64,000 nt of DNA from Sediminicola sp040566555 (GCF_040566555.1 NZ_JBEWYP010000001.1:62001-126000), one strand, 5' to 3'; counted from the stretch's first letter, positions 53,988-63,931 are shown. Numbers and translations are program-made. Notes: generated by a model not told the origin, from the sequence alone.

Positions 53988-55250
53988 ATGAAAATCGCCA
54001 TTACCCTTATTGCCATTATGACCTCTTCTTTAACCTGTGCACAAACCCTGTTACGACCAGATAGAGTCTTTGATGGGAAAACAGTCCATGATAATTGGGT
54101 CGTTTTGGTGAAGGGTACAACCATTGCTTTCGCAGGCAAGGAAGGAGATCTAAAACCTTTGTCTTATACCACCGTAATAAATCTAACAGGAATGACCTTA
54201 ATGCCAGGATTGATAGAAGGTCATTCCCACCTGTTGCTCCATCCTTATAACGAAACCTCATGGAACGATCAAGTATTGAAGGAATCTCCAGTGGAACGAG
54301 CCATTAGAGGAACGGTCCATGCCAAAAATTCACTCATGGCGGGGATCACCACCATGCGCGATTTGGGGGCTGAGGGTGCAGGTTATAGTGATGTTTATCT
54401 TAAAAAGACTATTGAGGAAGGGATCATAAATGGCCCTCGGCTCTTGGTAGCAGGTCCGGCCATAGTAGCTACTGGTGCATATGGTCCAAAAGGCTTTCAC
54501 GATGGGGTGGACGTTCCTCTTGGGGCCGAAGAAGCTAGCGGCAAGGAGGAGGTCATAAGAACCGTTCGCAGGCAAATGGGGAATGGGGCCGATTTTATTA
54601 AAGTATATGCCGATTACCGTTGGGGCAAAGGGGAACCGTCCCAACCTACATTCTCATTGGAGGAAATAGAGGCAATGGTGGCCACCGCAACTAGTGCAGG
54701 GAGGTATGTCGTGGCACATGCCGGAACCCCAGAAGGGATGCGCAGAGCAATTTTAGGAGGCGTTGAAACCATTGAGCACGGCGATGGCGGTACGCTTGAA
54801 ATCTTTAAATTGATGAAGGAAAAAGGAGTGGCCCTATGCCCTACCTTGGCAGCTGGTGATGCCATAGAACAATACAACGGCTGGGATAAGGCAACTGGAA
54901 CGGAGCCGGACCGAATTACAGCAAAAAAAGAGTCCTTCAAGCTGGCCTTACAAGCTGGAGTGGATATCGTCTTTGGTGGTGATGTTGGGGTATTTACCCA
55001 TGGTGAAAATACAAGGGAGCTGGAACTTATGGTAGCTTATGGAATGACTCCACTAGCATCTTTACAGGCAGCAACATCAGGCAACGCACGTATTTTCCAT
55101 CAAAACAACCTAGGCGAAATCAAAAAGGGCTTGCTTGCTGATATCATTGCTATAGAGGGTAATCCATTGTTAGATATTTCTAAAATGAAGGATGTTAAAT
55201 TTGTAATGAAAGATGGGATCATCTATAAAAACATAGAGGGGACTGAATAA
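53988..55250 (+). CDS. Secreted amidohydrolase
   Basis: 420 residues, signal peptide of about 18 residues (SSLTCAQ; a Cys is present, but lipobox position is poor, so a Sec-cleaved or lipoprotein form is uncertain). Metal residues: GLIEGHSHLLLHP (HxH), VVAHAGTPEG, TIEHGDGG and the catalytic Asp in DIVFGGDVGVF. Closely related in type to the gene before it and 62 bases downstream; together they read as a tandem pair of peptide/amide hydrolases in one transcript. Substrate not inferable. Confidence 0.87.
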   Translation: MKIAITLIAIMTSSLTCAQTLLRPDRVFDGKTVHDNWVVLVKGTTIAFAGKEGDLKPLSYTTVINLTGMTLMPGLIEGHSHLLLHPYNETSWNDQVLKESPVERAIRGTVHAKNSLMAGITTMRDLGAEGAGYSDVYLKKTIEEGIINGPRLLVAGPAIVATGAYGPKGFHDGVDVPLGAEEASGKEEVIRTVRRQMGNGADFIKVYADYRWGKGEPSQPTFSLEEIEAMVATATSAGRYVVAHAGTPEGMRRAILGGVETIEHGDGGTLEIFKLMKEKGVALCPTLAAGDAIEQYNGWDKATGTEPDRITAKKESFKLALQAGVDIVFGGDVGVFTHGENTRELELMVAYGMTPLASLQAATSGNARIFHQNNLGEIKKGLLADIIAIEGNPLLDISKMKDVKFVMKDGIIYKNIEGTE

Positions 55251-55382
55251 AAAAAAGCAGTTATCTAATCAACTAGCCCACAAAGGGATACTAAAAATAG
55301 TTCATATTCAATCCTTCGATATCCCAGTTTGAATATGCCATCATCAACGAATTCCTTAACAGACCTTTAAGAATTCTGTAGT

Positions 55383-55390
55383 TAGATTTG
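55383..55390 (+). promoter_or_regulatory. Promoter -7 box for the Asp-box propeller gene
   Basis: TAGATTTG matches TAnnTTTG; leader of about 30 bases to the ATG at 55426. Confidence 0.5.
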
Positions 55391-55425
55391 GTTATCTTTA
55401 AAACGACTAATTAACCAAATTAAAG

Positions 55426-58400
55426 ATGATTAAAAAATTACTTCCTTTAGTGATGTTATTCGCATCACTGTGCTTATCTGCACAACAATTCACAATGGAC
55501 TTGGTCCAAGATTTAAGACCTAGAAACATCGGTCCGGCTGGAATGAGCGGGCGTGTTACGGCGATTGATGCGGTACACGAAAATCCTGATGTAATGTTCG
55601 TAGGAACTGCTTCTGGAGGCCTATGGAAATCTACCTCCGGTGGCATCAAGTGGGAACCTATTTTTAATAAAGAGGTAACTGCCTCCATTGGGGCGGTAGC
55701 CATCCAACAGTCCAACCCATCTGTTATCTGGGTAGGAACAGGGGAAGGAAACCCAAGGAATAGTTTAAATGGTGGCTATGGTGTGTACAAATCTTTGGAC
55801 GGTGGTAAAAACTGGACCTCCATGGGATTGGAGAAAACAAGGCACATCCATAGAATAGTCATAGATCCAACAGATCCAAATACCGTTTATGTAGGGGCCA
55901 TTGGGTCTCCTTGGGGAGAACATCCAGAAAGAGGGGTCTTCAAAACAACGGACGGAGGGGCTACCTGGGAGAAAATTCTTTTTGTCAATAATAAAACGGG
56001 GGTTGCCGATCTTGTAATGGATCCTACAAATCCCAATAAATTGATCGCTGCCATGTGGGAGCATAAAAGAGACCCATGGTTCTTTAAATCTGGTGGTGAG
56101 GGCAGTGGCCTTCATATGACCCATGATGGAGGAAAAACATGGAAAAAACTGACCGAAAAAGAAGGGTTGCCAAAAGGAGAACTGGGTAGAATTGGTGTTG
56201 CAATCGCCAGGAACAAACCCAATGTAGTCTACGCCTTGGTCGAAGCCAAAAAAAATGCCCTTTACAAATCCACGGATGGAGGGTTTAAATGGGAAAAAAT
56301 TAATGACAAGGAAGATATAGGCAATAGGCCATTTTATTACTCCGAAATCTATGTAGATCCACAAAATGAAAACAGGGTGTATTCTGTATTTACTTACATC
56401 AATGTTTCAGAGGATGGCGGAAAGAATTTCAAGGAATTAATGCCTGCTTATGGTGTGGACAATGGGGTTCACCCAGATCACCATGCATGGTGGATACACC
56501 CAGAGAATGGTAATTTTATGATGGATGGAAATGATGGTGGAATGAATATTACCAAAGATGGAGGCCAATCATGGCGTTTTATTGGAAACCTTCCGGCAGC
56601 CCAATTTTATCATATTAGTACAGACAATGAGTTCCCTTACAATGTATATGGCGGGATGCAGGACAACGGGTCTTGGAGAGGACCAGCGTATGTTTGGAAA
56701 GACCAGGGGATCCGCAACAGTTATTGGCAGGAGATTGCTTTTGGTGATGGATTTGATGTGGTGCCAGACAAGGATGATTCCCAATTTGGTTATGCCATGA
56801 GTCAACAGGGATATGTTTCCCGCTATGATTGGAAGACTGGTAACAATTACATTGTAAGACCTACCCCACCGGATGCGGAAACAAAACTACGCTTCAACTG
56901 GAATTCTGGGATCGGGCAAGATCCTTTTGACAACAGTACCGTTTATTTCGGCAGCCAATTTGTACACAAAAGCACTGATAAAGGTCTGACTTGGACCGTT
57001 ATTTCCCCGGATTTGACCACCAATGACCCTGAAAAACAAAAACAAAGCGAAAGTGGCGGATTGACCATGGATGCTACAGGGGCAGAAAACCATTGTACTA
57101 TTTTGGTAATTGAACCATCTCCTGTGGAAAAGGACATGATGTGGATCGGTACAGATGACGGACGCGTTCACTACACTCAAAATGGCGGTGCCACTTGGAC
57201 AGAGGTAACAACAAATATTAAAGGTCTTCCCAGTGGTAGTTGGATTCCGCAAATTAAGGCATCCAGCAGAAATAAGGGAGAAGCACTTTTAATCGCCAAC
57301 GATTACCGAAGATTCAATTATACTCCTTATGCGTACAGAACCAAGAACTATGGAAAAACATGGGAACGCATTGTAGATCAATCGGATGTAGCAAGCTATA
57401 CCCTATCCATTATTGAAGATTCTGAAAACCCTAATCTCATGTTCTTGGGAACGGATGACGGGTTATATGTTTCTATGGATGCAGGTGCAAAATGGCAGAA
57501 ATGGACCGAAGGGTTCCCAACTGTATCTACCAAAGATTTGGTGATTCATCCAAGAGAGCAAGATTTGGTGATTGGTACTTTTGGAAGGGCCGCTTGGGTA
57601 TTGGATGATATACGCCCATTACGAGCTATAACCTCTGATAAGACAATTTTATCCAAGGATATTTCGATCTTCTCACCTCCAACCGCCTATCAGGCAGCAT
57701 ACCAGCAGCCTACCGGTAGTAGGTTTGGGGCCGATGATACATATAATGGTGAGAATAGAAAAGAAGGAGCTATGATCACCTATTACTTGAAGGAAGGTAA
57801 AAAAGCTGATGCAAAAGAGGATAAAAAGGAGGATAATGATGGAGAGGATTCCAAGGAGGAAGAAAAAAAGGATGTAAAAACCAAAGACTCCATAGCCTTT
57901 AACTTTTACGATGGTGACCGCTTGATCAGAACCTTAAAATATAAAACCCCAGAAAAGGCCGGATTCCATAGAATCTATTGGAGAATGGATGAAAAAGGTC
58001 CGGACAGGGCTTCTAGAAAAGTAAGCAAAAGAAAAAGCGAGCCTAGTGGTGTTAGGGTAAAACCAGGTACCTATAAAATAGTAATCTCTTATGGTGAAGC
58101 TACGGACGAAACCATGATTGAAGTAAAATCCGATCCAAGGTTAACAGTATCCACAGCTTCCATTAACGAAGTATATGAAACTGCTAAAAAATTGGAAGAT
58201 TATGCCCAGACTGCTGCAGATGCCGTGAAACAATTGGTGGAAAGCAAGGCCGTGGCTGAACAAACCCAAAAGGATTTAAAGGAGCTGGACAAAGAGAAGT
58301 ACAAGGACCAGATCAAGGCGTCTGTGGACATAGTGAAGGAAATTGACACGGTTTTGGCCCTATATCTTGGAAAAGATGACAAGCGCCAAGGAATTACTAG

Positions 58401-58638
58401 GAATCCTGAAATTACGGTGATGCAACGCATTGGAGCGGCCAGTGGTTATGTAGAAAGCAGACAAACAGGGGTTACCGCCACGGAAATACAATTGGTGAAA
58501 TATGCCGAAGAGGAGCTAGCAAAGGCCTTGGAAGCAACCAACACCTTTTTTGATGATAAATGGAAGAACTATAAGGTATCCATTGAGCAATTGGATAATT
58601 CTCCTTTTAAGGAAACCAAAAAATTCATGATGAACTAA
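55426..58638 (+). CDS. Secreted Asp-box beta-propeller protein (VPS10/sortilin-like, 'glycosyl hydrolase')
   Basis: 1070 residues, signal peptide about 1-20. At least seven Asp-box turns are visible: SLDGGKNWTS, TTDGGATWEK, THDGGKTWKK, STDGGFKWEK, TKDGGQSWRF, STDKGLTWTV, TQNGGATWTE, spread over about residues 120-600, forming one or two propellers. An acidic/basic linker follows (KADAKEDKKEDNDGEDSKEEE, about 800) and then a helical C-terminus. Despite the usual 'glycosyl hydrolase' label, no sialidase arginine triad can be identified; sortilin-like ligand binding is just as likely. It is followed 10 bases later by an S9 peptidase gene, suggesting joint action on peptides at the cell surface. 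Confidence 0.85.
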   Translation: MIKKLLPLVMLFASLCLSAQQFTMDLVQDLRPRNIGPAGMSGRVTAIDAVHENPDVMFVGTASGGLWKSTSGGIKWEPIFNKEVTASIGAVAIQQSNPSVIWVGTGEGNPRNSLNGGYGVYKSLDGGKNWTSMGLEKTRHIHRIVIDPTDPNTVYVGAIGSPWGEHPERGVFKTTDGGATWEKILFVNNKTGVADLVMDPTNPNKLIAAMWEHKRDPWFFKSGGEGSGLHMTHDGGKTWKKLTEKEGLPKGELGRIGVAIARNKPNVVYALVEAKKNALYKSTDGGFKWEKINDKEDIGNRPFYYSEIYVDPQNENRVYSVFTYINVSEDGGKNFKELMPAYGVDNGVHPDHHAWWIHPENGNFMMDGNDGGMNITKDGGQSWRFIGNLPAAQFYHISTDNEFPYNVYGGMQDNGSWRGPAYVWKDQGIRNSYWQEIAFGDGFDVVPDKDDSQFGYAMSQQGYVSRYDWKTGNNYIVRPTPPDAETKLRFNWNSGIGQDPFDNSTVYFGSQFVHKSTDKGLTWTVISPDLTTNDPEKQKQSESGGLTMDATGAENHCTILVIEPSPVEKDMMWIGTDDGRVHYTQNGGATWTEVTTNIKGLPSGSWIPQIKASSRNKGEALLIANDYRRFNYTPYAYRTKNYGKTWERIVDQSDVASYTLSIIEDSENPNLMFLGTDDGLYVSMDAGAKWQKWTEGFPTVSTKDLVIHPREQDLVIGTFGRAAWVLDDIRPLRAITSDKTILSKDISIFSPPTAYQAAYQQPTGSRFGADDTYNGENRKEGAMITYYLKEGKKADAKEDKKEDNDGEDSKEEEKKDVKTKDSIAFNFYDGDRLIRTLKYKTPEKAGFHRIYWRMDEKGPDRASRKVSKRKSEPSGVRVKPGTYKIVISYGEATDETMIEVKSDPRLTVSTASINEVYETAKKLEDYAQTAADAVKQLVESKAVAEQTQKDLKELDKEKYKDQIKASVDIVKEIDTVLALYLGKDDKRQGITRNPEITVMQRIGAASGYVESRQTGVTATEIQLVKYAEEELAKALEATNTFFDDKWKNYKVSIEQLDNSPFKETKKFMMN

Positions 58639-58648
58639 AACAAAGAAT

Positions 58649-60595
58649 ATGAAAAAAATCATCACCCTTTTATCCATAGCCCTTATTTGGGGGTGTAAGG
58701 AGAAAAAAGAAAGTTCCACACCCAGTATTGCGGACAATCTTAAAACCTACACCATAGAACAGATGATGGATAACGAGTCCATCAATGGGGGTAGTTTTTC
58801 CCCTGACCAATCCAAATTATTGGTTTCCAGCAATCGTTCTGGAATATATAATATGTATACCGTTGCGGTTGAAGGGGGTGATTTAATGCCTGTTTCCACT
58901 TCGGACAGTTCCTCGGTTTTTGCCATATCCTATTTTCCAAATGATGAGCGCATGCTCTTCAATATGGATAACAATGGAGATGAGATAGACCACATCTATA
59001 TAAGGAATACCGATGGCACCCATAAAGACCTTACCCCGGATACCGGGGCGAGGGCTTCATTCTATGGGTGGACAAAGGACAAAAAAGGCTTTTTGTATAC
59101 GTCCAATAAACGAGACAAAAGGTTTACTGATCTATATGAAATGGATTTGGAGACCTTCACTCCTACTCTTTTGTACAAGAATGAAGGAGGCTATTATATT
59201 GGTCCAATTTCCGATGACAAGAACTTTGTGACGTTAATAAAACCAATCAACACCAACGATTCGGATTTGTTTCTTTACAATCGAAAAGACAAATCCATGG
59301 CCAAAATAAACCAGAACCAAAGTGCCAACAGCGGGGAAGATTTTTCCCCAGATGGTACCTCCCTATTTTATACTACAGATGATGGGGCTGAATTTGCCTA
59401 TCTGATGAAATATAATATTTCGGACAAGACGCATGAAAAGGTCATGGAGCGTAATTGGGATATTGTAGGCAGTTATTTTACCGAAAATGGCAGGTATCAG
59501 GTGACTTATATCAACGAAGATGCAAAGAATGCTATTGAAGTTATGGAGGTGGCAACTGGCAAAAATATTCAATTGCCCACATTTGACGGCATGGATATTA
59601 ACAATGTTCTTTTTTCAGATGATGAAAAATTGATGCGTTTCTATGCAGGAGGGTCACACACTCCCTCTAACCTATATGTTTATAATTTGGAGACCAAAAA
59701 ACAGGTTCAACTTACCGATGTTCTGAATAAGGAAATTCAAGGTCAGGATCTGGTTAACGCAGAGGTTATCCGGTATACTTCTTTTGATGGTGTGGAAATC
59801 CCCGCCATCTATTACAAGCCACATCAAGCCACGGCAGATAATAAGGTGCCTGCCCTCGTGTGGGTACATGGGGGCCCGGGAGGCCAATCGAGACAAAACT
59901 TTAGTTCCTTTATCCAATACCTAGTGAACCATGGCTACGCTGTACTTGCGGTAAACAATAGGGGCAGTAGTGGTTACGGCAAGACCTTTTATCAAATGGA
60001 CGATCTTAATCATGGAGATAAGGACTTAAAGGATTGTGTGGAAGGGAAAAATTGGCTTGCCAAACAACCTGAAATCGATGCCTCCAAGATTGGGATCATC
60101 GGGGGTTCCTACGGTGGCTATATGACGATGGCCGCATTGACCTATACCCCTGAGGAGTTTGCCGTTGGGGTAAACTTATTTGGTGTCACCAACTGGATAA
60201 GGACCTTGAGAAGCATTCCTTCTTGGTGGGAGGCCCAAAAAGAGGCCCTTTACAAAGAATTGGGTGACCCTAATAGCGCCGATTCGGTACGTTTACGACA
60301 GATATCCCCGCTATTCCATACTGATAAGGTTACCAAGCCTCTAATTGTACTGCAAGGGTCCAAAGATCCTCGTGTACTGCAGGTTGAGTCCGATGAGATT
60401 GTTGCTGGCGTAAAAAAGAACGGTGTGCCAGTGGAATATGTGTTATTTGAAGATGAGGGTCATGGGTTTGTGAAAAAAGAAAATCAGATCACCGCTTATG
60501 GAAAAGTATTGGAGTTCTTGGATGTTTATTTGAAAAAGGAAAAAACCAACCCTATTCAGGATGGTTCCAAAATAGAAATGAAATCAGACAATTAA
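58649..60595 (+). CDS. Lipoprotein S9-family prolyl oligopeptidase-type peptidase
   Basis: 648 residues with lipobox LIWGC (Cys about 16). N-terminal propeller built from TolB-like blades (about 40-380: GGSFSPDQSKLLVSSNRSG, NSGEDFSPDGTSLFYTTDDG). C-terminal alpha/beta hydrolase: Ser in GIIGGSYGGYMTMA, Asp in LIVLQGSKDPRV, His in EDEGHGFVKKE. This is the fold of acylaminoacyl peptidase/dipeptidyl peptidases, with WVHGGPGGQ as the oxyanion region. It is anchored in the envelope and joined in one transcript to the Asp-box propeller protein 10 bases upstream. Confidence 0.93.
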   Translation: MKKIITLLSIALIWGCKEKKESSTPSIADNLKTYTIEQMMDNESINGGSFSPDQSKLLVSSNRSGIYNMYTVAVEGGDLMPVSTSDSSSVFAISYFPNDERMLFNMDNNGDEIDHIYIRNTDGTHKDLTPDTGARASFYGWTKDKKGFLYTSNKRDKRFTDLYEMDLETFTPTLLYKNEGGYYIGPISDDKNFVTLIKPINTNDSDLFLYNRKDKSMAKINQNQSANSGEDFSPDGTSLFYTTDDGAEFAYLMKYNISDKTHEKVMERNWDIVGSYFTENGRYQVTYINEDAKNAIEVMEVATGKNIQLPTFDGMDINNVLFSDDEKLMRFYAGGSHTPSNLYVYNLETKKQVQLTDVLNKEIQGQDLVNAEVIRYTSFDGVEIPAIYYKPHQATADNKVPALVWVHGGPGGQSRQNFSSFIQYLVNHGYAVLAVNNRGSSGYGKTFYQMDDLNHGDKDLKDCVEGKNWLAKQPEIDASKIGIIGGSYGGYMTMAALTYTPEEFAVGVNLFGVTNWIRTLRSIPSWWEAQKEALYKELGDPNSADSVRLRQISPLFHTDKVTKPLIVLQGSKDPRVLQVESDEIVAGVKKNGVPVEYVLFEDEGHGFVKKENQITAYGKVLEFLDVYLKKEKTNPIQDGSKIEMKSDN

Positions 60596-60615
60596 TAAAT
60601 TAAATTCAACACAAA

Positions 60616-60650
60616 AAGCTTCCCCTTTTGAATTTCAGAACGGGAAGCTT
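60616..60650 (+). other. Hairpin between the S9 peptidase and DUF2490 genes
   Basis: AAGCTTCCC (60616-60624) pairs with GGGAAGCTT (60642-60650), 17-base loop. A partial terminator or processing site; the loop contains an apparent ATG that is not a gene start. Confidence 0.5.
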
Positions 60651-60666
60651 AAATTTTAATAGTACT

Positions 60667-61380
60667 ATGAAGAAAATCATTACAATTCTTGCCCTAATAC
60701 TAACTATTGGTACCAACGCCCAGCAAACAGGAGAAGATAAATTTGGGGCATGGTATATGTATTTTGGAACCAATAAAATTTCCGACAAATTGAGTATCCA
60801 TACGGAAGCCCAATTTAGATACTATGAGACTACCGGCAATTTTAATCAATTACTCCTGCGAACAGGACTCAACTATCATATAAATGAAAATGCCATAGCA
60901 ACTTTTGGATATGGTTATATAGATACGGATCCCACTTTTGAAGAAACAGCAGCCCTACAGGATGATTTCACCTTCCTCGGAAATGAAATTTTGGAACATC
61001 GAATCTTTGAACAACTGATTCTAAAAAACAAGTTATGGGAGTTTCTTATTGAACATAGGTACCGTTTGGAGCAACGTTTTATAGACAATAAGTCGTTTAG
61101 AAACAATGAAAAAGACACCCAACACCGTGCCCGTTATCGCCTTCAGGCCACCTTACCCTTAACAGATACATTTTTTCTGAATTTTTATGATGAGATTTTC
61201 ATCAATCTTCAAGACAATGCCTTTGGTCAAAACAGACTATATGCAGCACTTGGAATTCACATTACCGAAAACAGCAGTGTGCAATTGGGGTATCTGAAAA
61301 ATCACTTTAACTCGGGAAATTTTGATAGGATACAGATAGGTGTGTTCTTTAATCCCGACCTAAGAAAAAAGAAAGAATAA
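60667..61380 (+). CDS. DUF2490-family protein, probable outer-membrane beta-barrel (second copy)
   Basis: 237 residues from the ATG at 60667, which starts a good signal peptide (KKIITILALILTIGTNAQ). An upstream in-frame ATG at 60628 lies inside the hairpin loop and is not credible. The mature part has strand-rich, aromatic-ended segments (YYETTGNFNQLLLRTGLNYH, FLNFYDEIFINLQD, QIGVFFNPDL) typical of DUF2490. It resembles the gene at 34559 in length and pattern but the sequences are clearly diverged. Its stop codon is directly adjacent to the ATG of the hydrolase-OsmC fusion (no gap), so the two are co-translated. Confidence 0.78.
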   Translation: MKKIITILALILTIGTNAQQTGEDKFGAWYMYFGTNKISDKLSIHTEAQFRYYETTGNFNQLLLRTGLNYHINENAIATFGYGYIDTDPTFEETAALQDDFTFLGNEILEHRIFEQLILKNKLWEFLIEHRYRLEQRFIDNKSFRNNEKDTQHRARYRLQATLPLTDTFFLNFYDEIFINLQDNAFGQNRLYAALGIHITENSSVQLGYLKNHFNSGNFDRIQIGVFFNPDLRKKKE

Positions 61381-62595
61381 ATGAATCTTCAAAAAGTCAC
61401 TTTTAAAAACAACGAAGGAGTTTCCTTGGTGGGTCGTATTGAATTACCTGCCGATCAACAACCCCATAATTTTGCGCTTTTCGCCCACTGCTTTTCCTGC
61501 AATAAAAATCTATTGGCAGTAAAGAATATCAGTAGAGCTTTAACAGAAAAGGGTTTTGGTGTACTTCGTTTCGACTTTACCGGATTGGGTGAAAGCGAAG
61601 GGGATTTTTCAAATACCAATCTTTCTGGTAATGTGGCTGATTTATTATCTGCGGCGACCTTTTTAAAAGAGAACTATAAGGCACCAACGCTCATCATTGG
61701 TCATTCTTTAGGAGGCGTAGCTGCATTACTAGCTTCAGAAAAGATTACGGGGATTAAAGCCATAGCCACCATTGGTACCCCTTCAGATTCAGCACATGTA
61801 AAAGGGCTTTTGAAAAATGATCTTGCAGAGATTCAAGAAACTGGAAAGGCAAAAGTCAATCTTGGGGGACGGAATTTTACCATTAAAAAACAATTTTTGG
61901 ATGATCTAGAGAATCGATCCCTTCTTGATTTGGTACATGAATTAAGGGTACCCATCCTTTTCCTTCATTCACCTCTGGATAAGACTGTTGGGGTTGGACA
62001 TGCTGAAACACTTTATAAAGCAGCTCACCATCCAAAAAGTTTTGTTTCTTTAGATAATGCAGACCACCTGTTAATGGACAAAAACGATTCGCAATATGCA
62101 GGGGAAGTCATTGCTGCATGGAGCAAAAGATATTTGGAAAATCCTGATGCCACCGTCTTACGAACAAAACATCAGGTTGTTGGAAGTTTAGATGCCAATG
62201 ATGGGTTTACCACCCAGATGAAAGTTGGCTCCCATTATCTAGTGGCCGATGAACCTATAGCTGTTGGCGGAGAAGATTATGGTCCCTCGCCACATGAATT
62301 ACTTGCAGCAGGATTGACAGCTTGTACAGTAATGACCATCCAGATGTACGCCAAGAGAAAAGGATGGAACGTTGAAAATGTGGAGGTGCATACTTCTTAT
62401 GGAAAATCAGCAATTATAAGTGAATCCCAAGAAGAAGAATCAAATTCAACCATTGATACTTATAGAAGGGAAATTAAACTCACTGGGGAATTGGATAAAA
62501 AACAAAGGGAAAGAATCCTTGAAATAGCCAATAAATGTCCAGTACATAAGACTTTGACAAGTCCTACCCAAATTTTATCGAGTTTGATGGATTAA
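61381..62595 (+). CDS. Alpha/beta hydrolase fused to OsmC-like peroxidase
   Basis: 404 residues. The N-terminal half (about 1-250) is an alpha/beta hydrolase: nucleophile Ser109 in GHSLGG, and later LFLHSPLDKTVG and NADHLLMDK carry the Asp and His. The C-terminal half (about 265-404) is OsmC: peroxidatic Cys315 in LTACTVMTIQMYA and the second Cys386 in NKCPVHKTL, giving the two-cysteine pair that reduces organic hydroperoxides. This is a known fusion architecture; no stop or frameshift separates the halves. It likely detoxifies lipid or ester hydroperoxides in the cytosol. It begins directly after the DUF2490 stop codon. Confidence 0.9.
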   Translation: MNLQKVTFKNNEGVSLVGRIELPADQQPHNFALFAHCFSCNKNLLAVKNISRALTEKGFGVLRFDFTGLGESEGDFSNTNLSGNVADLLSAATFLKENYKAPTLIIGHSLGGVAALLASEKITGIKAIATIGTPSDSAHVKGLLKNDLAEIQETGKAKVNLGGRNFTIKKQFLDDLENRSLLDLVHELRVPILFLHSPLDKTVGVGHAETLYKAAHHPKSFVSLDNADHLLMDKNDSQYAGEVIAAWSKRYLENPDATVLRTKHQVVGSLDANDGFTTQMKVGSHYLVADEPIAVGGEDYGPSPHELLAAGLTACTVMTIQMYAKRKGWNVENVEVHTSYGKSAIISESQEEESNSTIDTYRREIKLTGELDKKQRERILEIANKCPVHKTLTSPTQILSSLMD

Positions 62596-62730
62596 CCCTA
62601 ATCATCCAATAATTAGCTGATAAAAAAATGAGTGAATACAATTGGATATAAATTGGGAAAACTATAGCCCTTATGATTGAATGGACTTTAAATTATATGT
62701 AACTTTAATCGAAATTTTAAATTTAGGATT

Positions 62731-63318
62731 ATGAAAAAAATAAAATTAATGTCTCTAATAGCCATTGTAGCTCTTACTTATAGTTGTAAAGAGGTTAAAA
62801 AAGAAGCCAAAGATGCTTCTGACGAGATGGAAGAGACGATGCAAGAAATAAATGAAGAGGTTACCGAAGAGGTAATTAAATTCAACATGGAACCTAAAAG
62901 TGATAGCAAGGTAACTGGAGATGTTACATTTACCCAAACTGATGGCATGGTGAAAATGGTAGCTAATCTTACTGGTCTTACAGCTGGAGAGCATGCCATC
63001 CACATCCATGAAAAGGCAGATTGTTCCTCGGCCGATGGAAAATCTACTGGAGGACACTGGAACCCAACATTTCAAGATCACGGAAAATGGGGAGCTGCCG
63101 AAGGATACCATAGAGGAGACATTGGCAATTTCACAGCAGATGAGGCCGGTAATGCCACTGTAGAATTTGAAACGGATGAGTGGTGCATAGGTTGTGAGGA
63201 CATGACAAAGAATATTGTAGGTAAGGCAGTCATTGTACACCAAGGGGTGGACGATTTTGTATCTCAACCTTCAGGTGATGCCGGTGCCAGGGTAAGTTGT
63301 ACAGGTATTATTCAATAA
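62731..63318 (+). CDS. Lipoprotein Cu/Zn superoxide dismutase
   Basis: 195 residues with lipobox LTYSC (Cys19) and a helical, acidic tether (about 22-50: EAKDASDEMEETMQEINEEV). The SOD domain has the copper pair HIHEKADC, the zinc/copper loop GGHWNPTFQDHGKWGAAEGYHRGDIGNF, and the disulfide Cys near the end (RVSCTGIIQ). It converts superoxide to peroxide in the periplasm or at the outer-membrane face. It is followed by a terminator and then by an ECF sigma/anti-sigma pair; a regulatory link to that pair is possible but not shown. Confidence 0.92.
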   Translation: MKKIKLMSLIAIVALTYSCKEVKKEAKDASDEMEETMQEINEEVTEEVIKFNMEPKSDSKVTGDVTFTQTDGMVKMVANLTGLTAGEHAIHIHEKADCSSADGKSTGGHWNPTFQDHGKWGAAEGYHRGDIGNFTADEAGNATVEFETDEWCIGCEDMTKNIVGKAVIVHQGVDDFVSQPSGDAGARVSCTGIIQ

Positions 63319-63343
63319 GTTCAAATAAGAAGCAATAAGGAAG

Positions 63344-63375
63344 AAAAAAGCTACTTAAATAAGTAGCTTTTTTTT
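63344..63375 (+). terminator. Intrinsic terminator after the superoxide dismutase
   Basis: Stem AAAAAAGCTACTT / AAGTAGCTTTTTT, four-base loop, T run. Confidence 0.92.
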
Positions 63376-63400
63376 TATCTTTCAATCCTAAAAAAACTAA

Positions 63401-63931
63401 ATGGAATTAGAGGTATTAGTATCACATTTTCAGTCTAAGGACATGAAAGCTTTTGAAAAGCTTTATGCCATGTATTCTGAAAATATATGCGGAGTCATTA
63501 ATACCATAGTAAAAAACACAGATCTTGCCGAAGAAATTTGTCAAGATGTATTTATGAAGGCTTGGAACAATGCAGAAAGCTATAATGCTTCCAAAGGCCG
63601 GTTTTTTACATGGATCATGAATATTGCCCGTAATGCTGCAATTGATGAATTAAGATCAAAATCATATAAGAACAGTAAACAAAACCTATCCTCTGATTTT
63701 TTCGTAGGTATACTTGAAAGCAAAGATGACCTTAATAGTCAAATGGATACAATTGGAATCCAGAACCTGTTGAAGAATTTAAAGGAAAAGTGTGTTCAAA
63801 TAATTGAACTTCTATATTTTAAAGGATATACTCAGAAAGAGGCAGCAGAAGAATTGGAAATTCCCGTGGGGACGGTTAAAACAAGAAATAGAAATTGTAT
63901 TTCACAGATTAGGGGCAATATAGCGATATAA
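63401..63931 (+). CDS. ECF-type RNA polymerase sigma factor
   Basis: 176 residues. Region 2: FEKLYAMYSENICGVINTIV and LAEEICQDVFMKAWNNAESY, then KGRFFTWIMNIARNAAIDEL; region 4: CVQIIELLYFKGYTQKEAAEE and PVGTVKTRNRNCI with its helix-turn-helix. It resembles the sigma-K/SigK-RskA type, where the partner is a membrane anti-sigma factor. The next frame begins one base after the stop and has the expected N-terminus of such a partner. Different in sequence from the ECF factor at 3224. Confidence 0.9.
   Translation: MELEVLVSHFQSKDMKAFEKLYAMYSENICGVINTIVKNTDLAEEICQDVFMKAWNNAESYNASKGRFFTWIMNIARNAAIDELRSKSYKNSKQNLSSDFFVGILESKDDLNSQMDTIGIQNLLKNLKEKCVQIIELLYFKGYTQKEAAEELEIPVGTVKTRNRNCISQIRGNIAI

Noticed and set aside
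61381..62595. Frameshift joining two genes into the hydrolase-OsmC protein
   Set aside because: The frame is open through the junction and the fusion is a known architecture.
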